Under the pieces are notes generated by a model. The model was not told where the DNA came from, searched no databases, and worked only from the letters and a program-made list of their open reading frames with translations. The translations under genes and the position numbers were made by a program. This document shows, one piece after another, positions 36,771-43,704 of a stretch of 50,920 nucleotides of DNA (the stretch's first letter is position 1; every line of letters starts with the position of its first letter). The stretch comes from Hyphomonadaceae bacterium. Its GTDB lineage: Bacteria > Pseudomonadota > Alphaproteobacteria > Caulobacterales > Aquidulcibacteraceae. The stretch covers positions 1 to 50,920 of the forward strand of contig JAIELK010000021.1 in the NCBI GenBank assembly GCA_019753175.1, written 5' to 3'.

Positions 36771-37153
36771 GCGGACACCTTTTTGCGAGTTGGAGCTTTG
36801 ACCTTCACAGGCGGGCAGCAAGCCGCAGCGCTGGAGACCACGCCCGCTAGCGGCGCGCACACTTCCGGCGCGCCGTTGCAGCAATCGGCCATGAGGAAGT
36901 TGAGCAACGTACTCATGGCGGCAAAGTCGGCAGTGTAGATGATCGAGCGGCCTTCGCGGCGCGAGGCGACGAGGCCCGCGTTGGCGAGGACGTTCAGATT
37001 TGCCGACAGAGAGTTCGGCAACACGTCCAAGCGGCGGGCGATCTTCCCTGCGGGCAGGCCGTCAGGTCCGGCCTTCACGAGAAGGCGGAATACGGCCAGT
37101 CGGCCTTCTTGGCCGAGCGCGGAGAGACAGACAATGGCATCTGCGGATTTCAT
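36767..37153 (-). CDS. arsR: ArsR-type arsenic-responsive repressor
   Basis: 128 residues from the ATG at 37153. The winged-helix domain occupies about 1-88, with recognition helix region PAGKIARRLDVLPNSLSANLNVL. Cys91, Cys92 and Cys99 just after it form a likely As(III) site, as in ArsR types with C-terminal cysteines; another pair is at 112-113. It should repress the arsR-arsI-arsC-aqpS operon and release on arsenite. The dyad at 37158-37177, directly upstream, is the probable operator. Confidence 0.92.
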   Translation of the reverse strand: MKSADAIVCLSALGQEGRLAVFRLLVKAGPDGLPAGKIARRLDVLPNSLSANLNVLANAGLVASRREGRSIIYTADFAAMSTLLNFLMADCCNGAPEVCAPLAGVVSSAAACCPPVKVKAPTRKKVSA

Positions 37154-37157
37154 ACTT

Positions 37158-37177
37158 CGATATTCGTGGAAATATCG
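37158..37177. promoter_or_regulatory. ArsR operator (inverted repeat)
   Basis: CGATATT-CGTGGA-AATATCG is a perfect 7-bp inverted repeat with a 6-base spacer, ending 5 bases before the arsR ATG. A TTGCAA (37183-37188) just beyond could serve as -35. The position would block transcription or translation start when ArsR is bound. Confidence 0.7.
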
Positions 37178-37245
37178 ATTCGTTGCAAGGGCTATTGTTT
37201 TCCAGAAGAAACCCGCGCCAGATTGCTCCGGCGCGGGCGAACAGC

Positions 37246-37452
37246 CTAGCGGGGCTGGAAGCCCGGCTTCGGGTAGCGTCGCAGGAAACGGGCAATCGCT
37301 TCGTCGATGATGCGCAAACTGATTGCGATATGCGGACACTCTTCAAGTGTCAGGCCGCTGCTGACGAGATCGCTCAGGATCGCGTAACGCTTTGCGCGCA
37401 ACTGTTGCTCGGTCAAACCTTCGAGTTCGGATGCTGTGATGATGTAGGACAT
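37246..37452 (-). CDS. Small hypothetical protein of the element
   Basis: 68 residues with no recognised domain. An AGGAGAAG ribosome-binding site 9 bases before the ATG supports a real gene. The sequence is mostly helical, with two amphipathic stretches (about 8-31 and 40-59) and a basic C-terminus. It lies upstream of arsR on the same strand, but the ars promoter and operator come between them. It may be a small DNA-binding or regulatory protein; this is a guess. Confidence 0.6.
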   Translation of the reverse strand: MSYIITASELEGLTEQQLRAKRYAILSDLVSSGLTLEECPHIAISLRIIDEAIARFLRRYPKPGFQPR

Positions 37453-37771
37453 TGTTCTTCTCCTTGTCTTGAGCCGCGACCATCGCGGCCTTCATGCGCA
37501 GAAAAGGAGCAGCGCGTTCGCCCAGCCGCACCCGGCGCAACGAAGTGGAGAAGCCTTCACGGCTTGCGGCGTAGTGGGCGAATCCGATGCGAGGATGCTC
37601 ATTAGAAGGCCGAGTGAGTCAGGCTCGGAGGAGAAGAAATCCACGCCCCCATCACGTCCGATACGCGAGTGACCGTCGCGCAAAAGTTGAGTCCGCTTCA
37701 CGCGGTCGCACCGCGCGTTAGCCTTCGACAATCCGGCTCTCAAGGCAGGGCCGCCATGCGGGGGCCTCGCC
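37453..37771. other. Intergenic region between ars and mobilisation modules
   Basis: 319 bases between divergent genes, so it must hold promoters both ways. I see a 6-bp hairpin at 37473-37489 and a large interrupted inverted repeat at 37517-37582, listed separately. No further gene with a ribosome-binding site is convincing. Confidence 0.5.
37517..37582. repeat. Long interrupted inverted repeat
   Basis: Outer arms TTCGCCCA (37517-37524) and TGGGCGAA (37575-37582), plus inner arms GCCGCA (37525-37530) and TGCGGC (37565-37570), give 14 paired bases with a 4-base bulge. An imperfect inner dyad sits around 37545-37560. It could form a cruciform or an RNA hairpin in the leader of the small protein gene. 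Confidence 0.6.
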
Positions 37772-38431
37772 ATGTCGCAATGGGAGTTGCTTGTCACCGA
37801 GGGACACGTGCGCGCCGCACGATGGCGCAACGCTGTTCCTTTCGTGCTTTCGGCAGCGGTGATCGCCGTCGCCATTGGCGTCGCCGTCACCGCGTTCTTG
37901 CCGCAAGCGCCACCATCCACCCGCGTCGCCGATGCTCAAAATGCGCTTGTCGCGCAGCATCGCGCCGCCATAGTCGCCTTCTTGCAGGACAAGGGGGTGA
38001 TGCAAAACACCCCCGCCAATGCGGAACGCGCGCTCACCCGCGAAAGCGCGCCAACGAGCGTGGCCGCGCTTCTACAGGCGCTCAACACCACGGGGCGCTT
38101 GCCGGACTCCGTGGTGACGCAGAACGCCGAAGAGTTCTGGCAAGGCGCTTGGCAGAGCGGCGCGATTCACGCCGTGCAGGAAGGCCGCACGGTGCTGGTC
38201 GGCTACTACGTTGACGCCGCCATGCGCTATCCGGGCTATCGCCCGCAACCGATGTTGCAGCGCGCTTATGGCGTCTTGCGGCGCGGCGCTGAAAGGCAAT
38301 GGGCTTTCTATTGTCTTCAGATCGCGGGCGCGCAGCCCTGCGATCAGCAAGCCGTCGATCCATCAACGATCCCAGCGACGATGCGCGATTTCGTGCCAGC
38401 GTCCGCCTTTGCCACGGAGAGACAATCGTGA
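37772..38431 (+). CDS. Single-pass membrane protein of the mobilisation module, unknown function
   Basis: 219 residues. A short cytoplasmic N-terminus, one membrane segment (about 21-43) and a largely periplasmic domain of about 170 residues are predicted. The periplasmic part has two Cys (in FYCLQIAGAQPC) that could form a disulfide. I recognise no family. Its stop overlaps the coupling-protein start (GTGA), so the two are made together, and it may be a partner or anchor of the coupling protein. It could also be a distant relative of a conjugation-channel component. Confidence 0.75.
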   Translation: MSQWELLVTEGHVRAARWRNAVPFVLSAAVIAVAIGVAVTAFLPQAPPSTRVADAQNALVAQHRAAIVAFLQDKGVMQNTPANAERALTRESAPTSVAALLQALNTTGRLPDSVVTQNAEEFWQGAWQSGAIHAVQEGRTVLVGYYVDAAMRYPGYRPQPMLQRAYGVLRRGAERQWAFYCLQIAGAQPCDQQAVDPSTIPATMRDFVPASAFATERQS

Positions 38432-41037
38432 CCGTGCAAATGCTCATGGCCTTCGTGCCATTCGCCATCGGCGCAGCCGTGCTGATTGCGCTGCTGCTGA
38501 TACCCTTCACACGCAGCATCATCGTGGGTTTGATCAGCATCGTTCCCGCGTTCGCGCTGTTCGTGATCGGCCTTGTGGCGAGCGTCCTTTGGACGCCGAC
38601 AATGTGGCTGGTCGCGCGCGTTCCTCTTCTTGGCCGCGTCGGCGATTTGTTCGCCGCCTCTATCGAGCGATTGGGCAAGCGCAAGGTTGGCGTCGCCGCT
38701 GGAGACCGCCCTGCCATCGCGCAAGAGATGTGGCCGGAAACGCGCTTCCCTTTTCTCTACAAGGAAGTTCCTGACGACATTCGCCGCCCTCTGTGGGAGG
38801 ACGGCAAACTCGTCGGCGGTCGAGAAATTCCTTGGATGGCCGACCGCCATTTCAGCGCGGGCATGACCAAGGCCGCTGGCCAGTTGGGTCTCGTGGCCGC
38901 GCTGATCGCGCTCATCGTGCAGCCGCTCATCGTCGTCGGCATGATGATGTTTGCGGGGCAAGCGGGCGACGCGCCGCAAGTGCTCCTTGAGCAATTCCCC
39001 GGCGAAGAGCCGGTGTACGTTTCGGGATGGGATGTCTGGCAAACCGTCGCCGCCAGCGCTTTCGGGGCGCTGTGGCATGGCGCTCTAACCCTTGTCGGCT
39101 TGATCGCGGCGTGGCTGCTCATCGCCATAGGCATCGGCTTCATGGTCGCCACCGCTGCGGTCGAGCATTGGCGCAAGGAAGCTGCCACGCCTTACGAAGC
39201 CATTTCCAAGGACAGCCATGTGCGCTGGCCTTATCGCGCAGAAGCCCGCGCGCTCGCCCATACCGGCTATGTGCGCCAAGTGGCGCACGCCAACGGCTAC
39301 TTGCAGGGTTCGCCGCTGTTCAAGATCGGCGATGGTACGGGCACGATGCGGTTGCGCGGCGATCTCGCCGCGCCGACCAAAGGGCAGAGCATCGCGCTCG
39401 ATCGCGAGTCACTGTTCCAGCATGTGCTGGTGTTCGGCGGCACAGGCGACGGCAAGACCACCGCCATCTTGAAACCGCTGATGAACCAAGTGCTCGCGCA
39501 GCCGCAGTTCGGCGCATACGTCACCGACGCCAAGGGCGTCTTGTGGCGTGACGCCGAGAAGATTGCCGCCAGCGTCGGCCGCACCAAGGACGTGCTGCGT
39601 ATCGGCACGGGTACGGGCGAATTGGGCGTGAACATCACCGCGAAGCTCACGCCCAACCAGATCGCCGCCGCCGTGCGGTCGGTTCTCACGCAAATGGGCG
39701 GCGGCAGAGGCGATAGCTTTTGGCCCGACATGGCCGCAAACGTGATGCGGCACATGCTGACCATCGGGCGCGCCTATGCGGCGACGCCCGAAGGCCAGGC
39801 CGAAGCTAAAACGCTCAACCCCTATAGCCTCTGGTGGGCCTATCAGGCCGTGCTCGACGAGAAGCGGCTTGCGCCCGCGCTCGACGCCATAGGCAAGGAG
39901 ACGACCGGCCAACTTGTGCGGATGGAGACGGCGCGCGCGGCGGGCGACCGTGACGGCTTCACTCGCCACGAGGAACGCACCCGCCAACTGGCGGGCGCCG
40001 ATGTCGTCGCCAGCCACGCTTATCTGACCCAAGCATGGGCAGAGATGGCGAAGGACACCAAGACCGGCATCGTCGCCAACATCTCGCAGTTGATGGACGG
40101 CTTTGCGGGTGCGCCGATCTTGCGCGAACGCTTCGTGAGCGGGTTGGACGCCAACACCGCGAACCTTGATGCCCCGCTCAACGGCAAGATCGCGCTTATC
40201 ACCCTCAACACGATGGACGACGGCCTTCAGGCTCGCCTTGTGGCGATCCTCTTGAAGACCGTCCTCTATCGGGAAGCGCGGCTGCGGGAAGCCGACATGA
40301 AAAAGTCGGGCGGCAACCCGCAGGACAATCCCTGCCTTGTCGTCATGGACGAGGTGCAGGAATTGGCCACGGTCGATCCGACGACCGGCTTGTCCGACGC
40401 GACGTTCTGGAACGTCGCCCGCTCGACCGGCCTTGCGGGTGTGTTCGCCACCCAGACGGTCGCGGCGCTCACCCAAGCGATGGGCAAGGACGCCGCCGAA
40501 AACTTCATGCAACAGGCACGGAGCAAGGTGTTCCTCCGCTCGGAAGATCAGGCGACGGTTTCCTACGCCTGTTGGGTGGCGGGCGAGTTCGAGCGCAACC
40601 GCGTTTTCGGGGACGGCCAATGGGAAAGCATCGACCAGCGGAAGCTCATTAGCGGCTGGTCGCCATTCGAGCCGGTGGACGATTTCGCTCCACCGACAGA
40701 TGCGGGCGGGCCGCAATTTTATTTCAAGGCGGCGCGCGGCTTCCTTGGGCGGGCATCCATCGGGGCGGCGTCAGCCAAGCCCACCTACGAGACAGACACT
40801 CGGTTCATCCCCGAAGGCGGCGATCAGGCGGCGCAACTCGCAGCCATAAGCGCCCAGCAGCAAGCGGCATGGCGGCAGGAGGATCAGGACCGCCGCTATC
40901 GCACCGAAGGCAACACGACAGCCCCAGCGATGACCCCTGCGGACTTCATCGCAATGGGACGGTGGCACGCCTACGCCCACGTTCAGAGGGCGGGATTGGC
41001 GCGGCAAGACGTGATCGAGTTGGCGCACAGCTTTTGA
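38428..41037 (+). CDS. VirD4/TraD-like type IV coupling protein
   Basis: 869 residues from the GTG at 38428. Hydrophobic segments lie at about 8-50 (two passes), 153-177 and 213-245. The cytoplasmic ATPase domain has Walker A GGTGDGKT (337-344) and Walker B CLVVMDEVQEL (Asp641, Glu642). Such proteins bring the relaxase-DNA complex to the secretion channel and pump DNA. The large, multi-pass N-terminal region is more elaborate than that of VirD4 and recalls TraD/DotL-type coupling proteins. The gene overlaps the upstream membrane protein gene by 4 bases. Confidence 0.88.
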   Translation: MTVQMLMAFVPFAIGAAVLIALLLIPFTRSIIVGLISIVPAFALFVIGLVASVLWTPTMWLVARVPLLGRVGDLFAASIERLGKRKVGVAAGDRPAIAQEMWPETRFPFLYKEVPDDIRRPLWEDGKLVGGREIPWMADRHFSAGMTKAAGQLGLVAALIALIVQPLIVVGMMMFAGQAGDAPQVLLEQFPGEEPVYVSGWDVWQTVAASAFGALWHGALTLVGLIAAWLLIAIGIGFMVATAAVEHWRKEAATPYEAISKDSHVRWPYRAEARALAHTGYVRQVAHANGYLQGSPLFKIGDGTGTMRLRGDLAAPTKGQSIALDRESLFQHVLVFGGTGDGKTTAILKPLMNQVLAQPQFGAYVTDAKGVLWRDAEKIAASVGRTKDVLRIGTGTGELGVNITAKLTPNQIAAAVRSVLTQMGGGRGDSFWPDMAANVMRHMLTIGRAYAATPEGQAEAKTLNPYSLWWAYQAVLDEKRLAPALDAIGKETTGQLVRMETARAAGDRDGFTRHEERTRQLAGADVVASHAYLTQAWAEMAKDTKTGIVANISQLMDGFAGAPILRERFVSGLDANTANLDAPLNGKIALITLNTMDDGLQARLVAILLKTVLYREARLREADMKKSGGNPQDNPCLVVMDEVQELATVDPTTGLSDATFWNVARSTGLAGVFATQTVAALTQAMGKDAAENFMQQARSKVFLRSEDQATVSYACWVAGEFERNRVFGDGQWESIDQRKLISGWSPFEPVDDFAPPTDAGGPQFYFKAARGFLGRASIGAASAKPTYETDTRFIPEGGDQAAQLAAISAQQQAAWRQEDQDRRYRTEGNTTAPAMTPADFIAMGRWHAYAHVQRAGLARQDVIELAHSF

Positions 41038-41169
41038 GCAGCCACCTCGTTTGCGGCGAAGCAGCAAGGATGAAGCAAACCTTAACGCCCACACGGAAAG
41101 TTAAGAAATTCCTGCTATGATGGGGCTATTCGGGAATCTGCAAGCCATGTGCGGTCACACCGCACGCCG

Positions 41170-41187
41170 CCAATCGTTAACGATTGG
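41170..41187. repeat. 18-bp perfect palindrome (candidate oriT dyad)
   Basis: CCAATCGTTAACGATTGG is an uninterrupted palindrome 400 bases before mobC and 83 bases before the nick-like site. Such dyads beside nic commonly bind relaxosome accessory proteins, and a MobC-like ribbon-helix-helix protein would be a natural ligand. Confidence 0.6.
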
Positions 41188-41195
41188 CTGGCTTG

Positions 41196-41223
41196 GCAAG
41201 GGGGCTACTGCGTCCCCCGTTGC
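41196..41223. repeat. Hairpin with GGGGG/CCCCC core
   Basis: GCAAGGGGG (41196-41204) pairs with CCCCC-G-TTGC (41214-41223), giving nine pairs, one bulged G and a 9-base loop. It lies between the palindrome and the hairpin array, and may be part of the same transfer origin or an RNA structure in the mobC leader. Confidence 0.55.
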
Positions 41224-41233
41224 ATCCCCGAGC

Positions 41234-41515
41234 GCAGGGGCTTCGCCCCATGCACCCGACCAAAGAGCGTATCCTGCCCTTTGGAAACCTGAGCGGGAGG
41301 TTCGTTCCCGCTTCCGACCGAAAGGGCGTTCCTGCCCTTTGGAAACCAGACCGGGGGTGTTCGACCCCGGCGACGATCAAAGGGCTTTCGCGCCCCTTGA
41401 GACCACGACCAAAGCGGCCTTCGCGCCCTTTGGAAACCCGACCAAGGTTTCGGCCTTGGATACGACCAAAGGGCTGTACCCCCTTTGGAAACCCCGCGCG
41501 GCTGGGATGCCGCGC
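41234..41515. repeat. Array of about ten alternating hairpins upstream of mobC (candidate oriT)
   Basis: Type A hairpins share the stem CCAAAG(GG)/(CC)CTTTGG followed by AAACC: 41260-41284, 41321-41340, 41380-41398 (degenerate), 41409-41433 and 41466-41488. Type B hairpins lie before, between and after them, with different stem sequences but full pairing: 41234-41253 (GGGG), 41292-41312 (AGCGGGA), 41351-41370 (CCGGGG), 41442-41459 (CCAAGG) and 41496-41515 (GCGCGGC). Conserved pairing with changing sequence suggests selection on structure. No ribosome-binding site or credible protein is present. Confidence 0.8.
41270..41277 (+). other. oriT: Nick-site-like sequence (TATCCTG|C)
   Basis: TATCCTGC matches the MOBP/VirD2 nick consensus YATCCTG|Y. 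It lies in the loop of the first type A hairpin (41260-41284), 300 bases upstream of mobC and the relaxase gene. A second type A loop has the shortened form TTCCTGCC. The match is short and could arise by chance, but position and hairpin context support it. Confidence 0.5.
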
Positions 41516-41572
41516 CGCCGCCCACGACGCCCTTGGCTTTTCGCGCAACGCGCGACGAAGAAGGGATAGCAC

Positions 41573-41932
41573 ATGGCGAGCGGCAGCGAGCTACGACGAC
41601 GAACAGCCACCTTCACGGTGCGCGTTACACCCGAAGAGCGGGACGCCATCGACGCGCTCGCCATGCAAAAGGGCCTCACGGTCGGCGCGTTCTTGCGCGC
41701 CGCAGCATTGGGCGACAAAGGCCCGCGCGCCAAAACCCGCATCCCCGTGGACGAGGCATTGCTCCGCCGTCTCCTCGGCCAGACCGGCAAGATCGGCGGC
41801 AACCTCAACCAGATCGCCAAGCAGCTCAACAAGGGCGGCGCGGTGGCAACGCCCGACGTGCTGGCCGCCGTCGCGGAATACCGGCAGTTGCGCCAAGCCA
41901 TTCTGGCCGCCTTGAGGACACCGACGCGGTGA
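41573..41932 (+). CDS. mobC: MobC-like relaxosome accessory protein
   Basis: 119 residues. An N-terminal ribbon-helix-helix-like segment (about 12-48, TFTVRVTPEERDAIDALA) precedes the MobC core with GKIGGNLNQIAKQLNKGG, the family signature. Such proteins bind oriT and help the relaxase melt and nick DNA. A GAAGAAGGG site precedes the ATG. The stop overlaps the relaxase start (GTGA). The oriT-like array lies immediately upstream. Confidence 0.9.
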   Translation: MASGSELRRRTATFTVRVTPEERDAIDALAMQKGLTVGAFLRAAALGDKGPRAKTRIPVDEALLRRLLGQTGKIGGNLNQIAKQLNKGGAVATPDVLAAVAEYRQLRQAILAALRTPTR

Positions 41933-43341
41933 TTATCAAGGGCAAGAGCCGAGGCGGACCAAAACAGCTTGAGACCCACCTTCAGCGGGTGGACACCAAC
42001 GAGCGCGTCGAAGTCCTCGAAAAGCCCGCCACCGCCGCCACCATCGGCGACGCCTTCGGCGAGTGGCAGACCATCGCCGAAGGCACACGCGGGCGGTACG
42101 GCCTCTACCACGCCAATATCGACCCCGACGCCAGCTATTCCATGACCGCTGCCCAATGGACGCGCGCGGTCGATCTGCTTGAGCGCGAATTGGGGCTCGA
42201 CGGCCAGCCGCGCGTCGTCGTGCTGCACGAGAAGAACGACCGCCAGCACATCCATGTCGTGTGGCAGCGCACCGACATCGACACCATGACGCTGCTTTCG
42301 GACAGCAACAATTACGACGCCCACAAGCGCGTCGCCCGCGCTCTCGAAAAGGAGTTCGGCCACGAAGCCGTGGTGACAAAGCCCGCCGAGGAGCGCGCAC
42401 CCATCAGCCATGCTGAATGGCAACAAGCCGAGCGCAGCGGGCATGACCCGCGCGCCTTCAAAGATCAGGTGACGGCGCTCTTTCACGCCAGCGAAAACGG
42501 CGCGGCGCTCCAAAAGACGCTCGACGACCACGGCCTGATCGTCGCCCAAGGCGACCGGCGCGACTTCGTGATCGTCGATCAGGCGGGCGAGGTCTATAGC
42601 TTGGCCCGCCAGATCAAAGGCATGACCGCCAAGGATCTGCGGGGCTTCATGGCCGACGTGGACGCCGACGCGCTGCCCACCGTTGCGGAGGCGAAGGCGC
42701 TGCAAGAGCTGCGACCCGCGCTTGAACCGAAACCGCTCTCGGAAGCGCCCACCGCAACCCCGCCCGCCGAGGACGGCAAGAGCGGCGCAAAACTCGATGA
42801 GGCGCTACGCGCATGGCACGCCGAAGATATGCAGCGGCTCGCCGACTTCCACGCGGCAGAGCGCGACCGCATTGGCGCGATGCTCGATCAGGAGATCGCT
42901 GCGAAGGTCGCTCAATCGGACGCCACGCGCACGGCGGCGCTGGAGCGATACGACGAACAGGCAGAACGCAAAGGCTTCGCCCGCGTCGTCGATGCGGTGA
43001 TCGGGTTCGTCTCGCCCGCGTGGGCTAGTCGCCGCCAAGCCGAGCGCGACGAGGCGCGCAACACCGTCGTAAAAGCACTCGACCGCGAGCACGCAGAAGA
43101 AGCAGCGCGGCTTGAGGCGGGTAAAAAGGTCGAATTGGACGATCTCGCCGAGCGCCAAGCGCAACAGGCGCGTGACCGCGAATTGGTCTTTGGAGAAGAC
43201 CTCGCGCGCCGTACCCGCGACTATGAAGAAGCGCAACGCTTCGCCGCCCAACTGGCCGAGCAGCAGCGTCAGCGCGAGCAAGCGGCGCATGAGCAGCAGA
43301 CGCAAACGGCGGGGCCGGAGCCGCCGACGAGCGCACGCTGA
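41929..43341 (+). CDS. mobA: MobA/VirD2-type relaxase
   Basis: 470 residues from the GTG at 41929. The metal-binding histidine cluster HEKNDRQHIH gives His100, His107 and His109, as in MOBP relaxases. The position usually held by the nucleophilic Tyr (near residue 17-20) reads THLQR, and the first Tyr is at 57, so His17 is a candidate nucleophile. The C-terminal half (about 285-470) is a charged helical, coiled-coil-rich region. The enzyme should nick at oriT and stay bound to the transferred strand. It is co-translated with mobC. Confidence 0.88.
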   Translation: MIIKGKSRGGPKQLETHLQRVDTNERVEVLEKPATAATIGDAFGEWQTIAEGTRGRYGLYHANIDPDASYSMTAAQWTRAVDLLERELGLDGQPRVVVLHEKNDRQHIHVVWQRTDIDTMTLLSDSNNYDAHKRVARALEKEFGHEAVVTKPAEERAPISHAEWQQAERSGHDPRAFKDQVTALFHASENGAALQKTLDDHGLIVAQGDRRDFVIVDQAGEVYSLARQIKGMTAKDLRGFMADVDADALPTVAEAKALQELRPALEPKPLSEAPTATPPAEDGKSGAKLDEALRAWHAEDMQRLADFHAAERDRIGAMLDQEIAAKVAQSDATRTAALERYDEQAERKGFARVVDAVIGFVSPAWASRRQAERDEARNTVVKALDREHAEEAARLEAGKKVELDDLAERQAQQARDRELVFGEDLARRTRDYEEAQRFAAQLAEQQRQREQAAHEQQTQTAGPEPPTSAR

Positions 43342-43704
43342 CCGGCTCGCGCTTTTTGCAACCAACGCCGAGCCGATTTGCCCACAAGGTTGCGCGAACC
43401 ACTCGCCCCTCTCGGTTCGTGGCGCGGCTGTTGTCGGTTTTTCAATTGCGTAGCGTGTTCGGCGCGGTCGCCCGCAAGCCGCCAAAGTCGCCGTCGCCGC
43501 CGTCTTCCCGCTTACGGAAAGACCCCGCCAAGGGCATTGGAACGAAGAACGAACCGCGCTAATCTCGTTTCTGGCTCGAATCGTCTCCTTTGGAGTGTTG
43601 GATTCGGGCGTTTCTGGAAACGGGCGGCTGGGGCAGATACGGCATCACGGTGACATGGCCCGACCCCTATAGGCGGGAAGGGAAAGTGGTTTGGTGGTGC
43701 GTAA
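43342..43704. other. Intergenic gap before the methyltransferase gene
   Basis: 363 bases. CGGCTC (43343-43348) and GAGCCG (43370-43375) could form a stem just after the relaxase stop, with a T5 run inside the loop, but this is not a standard terminator. No clear sigma-70 promoter or ribosome-binding site for the methyltransferase gene was found, though a promoter is expected here. Confidence 0.5.

Noticed and set aside
37492-37920. 142-residue minus-strand frame overlapping the start of the membrane protein gene
   Set aside because: No ribosome-binding site, and it overlaps the better-supported + strand gene and the inverted repeat at 37517-37582.
41234-41515. CRISPR array
   Set aside because: The recurring CCCTTTGGAAACC unit looks repeat-like, but offsets vary (32-59 bases), intervening pieces are themselves palindromic, repeats are degenerate and no cas genes are nearby.
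41177-41572. Open frames across the hairpin array on both strands (about 100-240 residues)
   Set aside because: They arise from the GC-rich hairpin repeats, lack ribosome-binding sites, overlap each other in several frames and resemble no protein.
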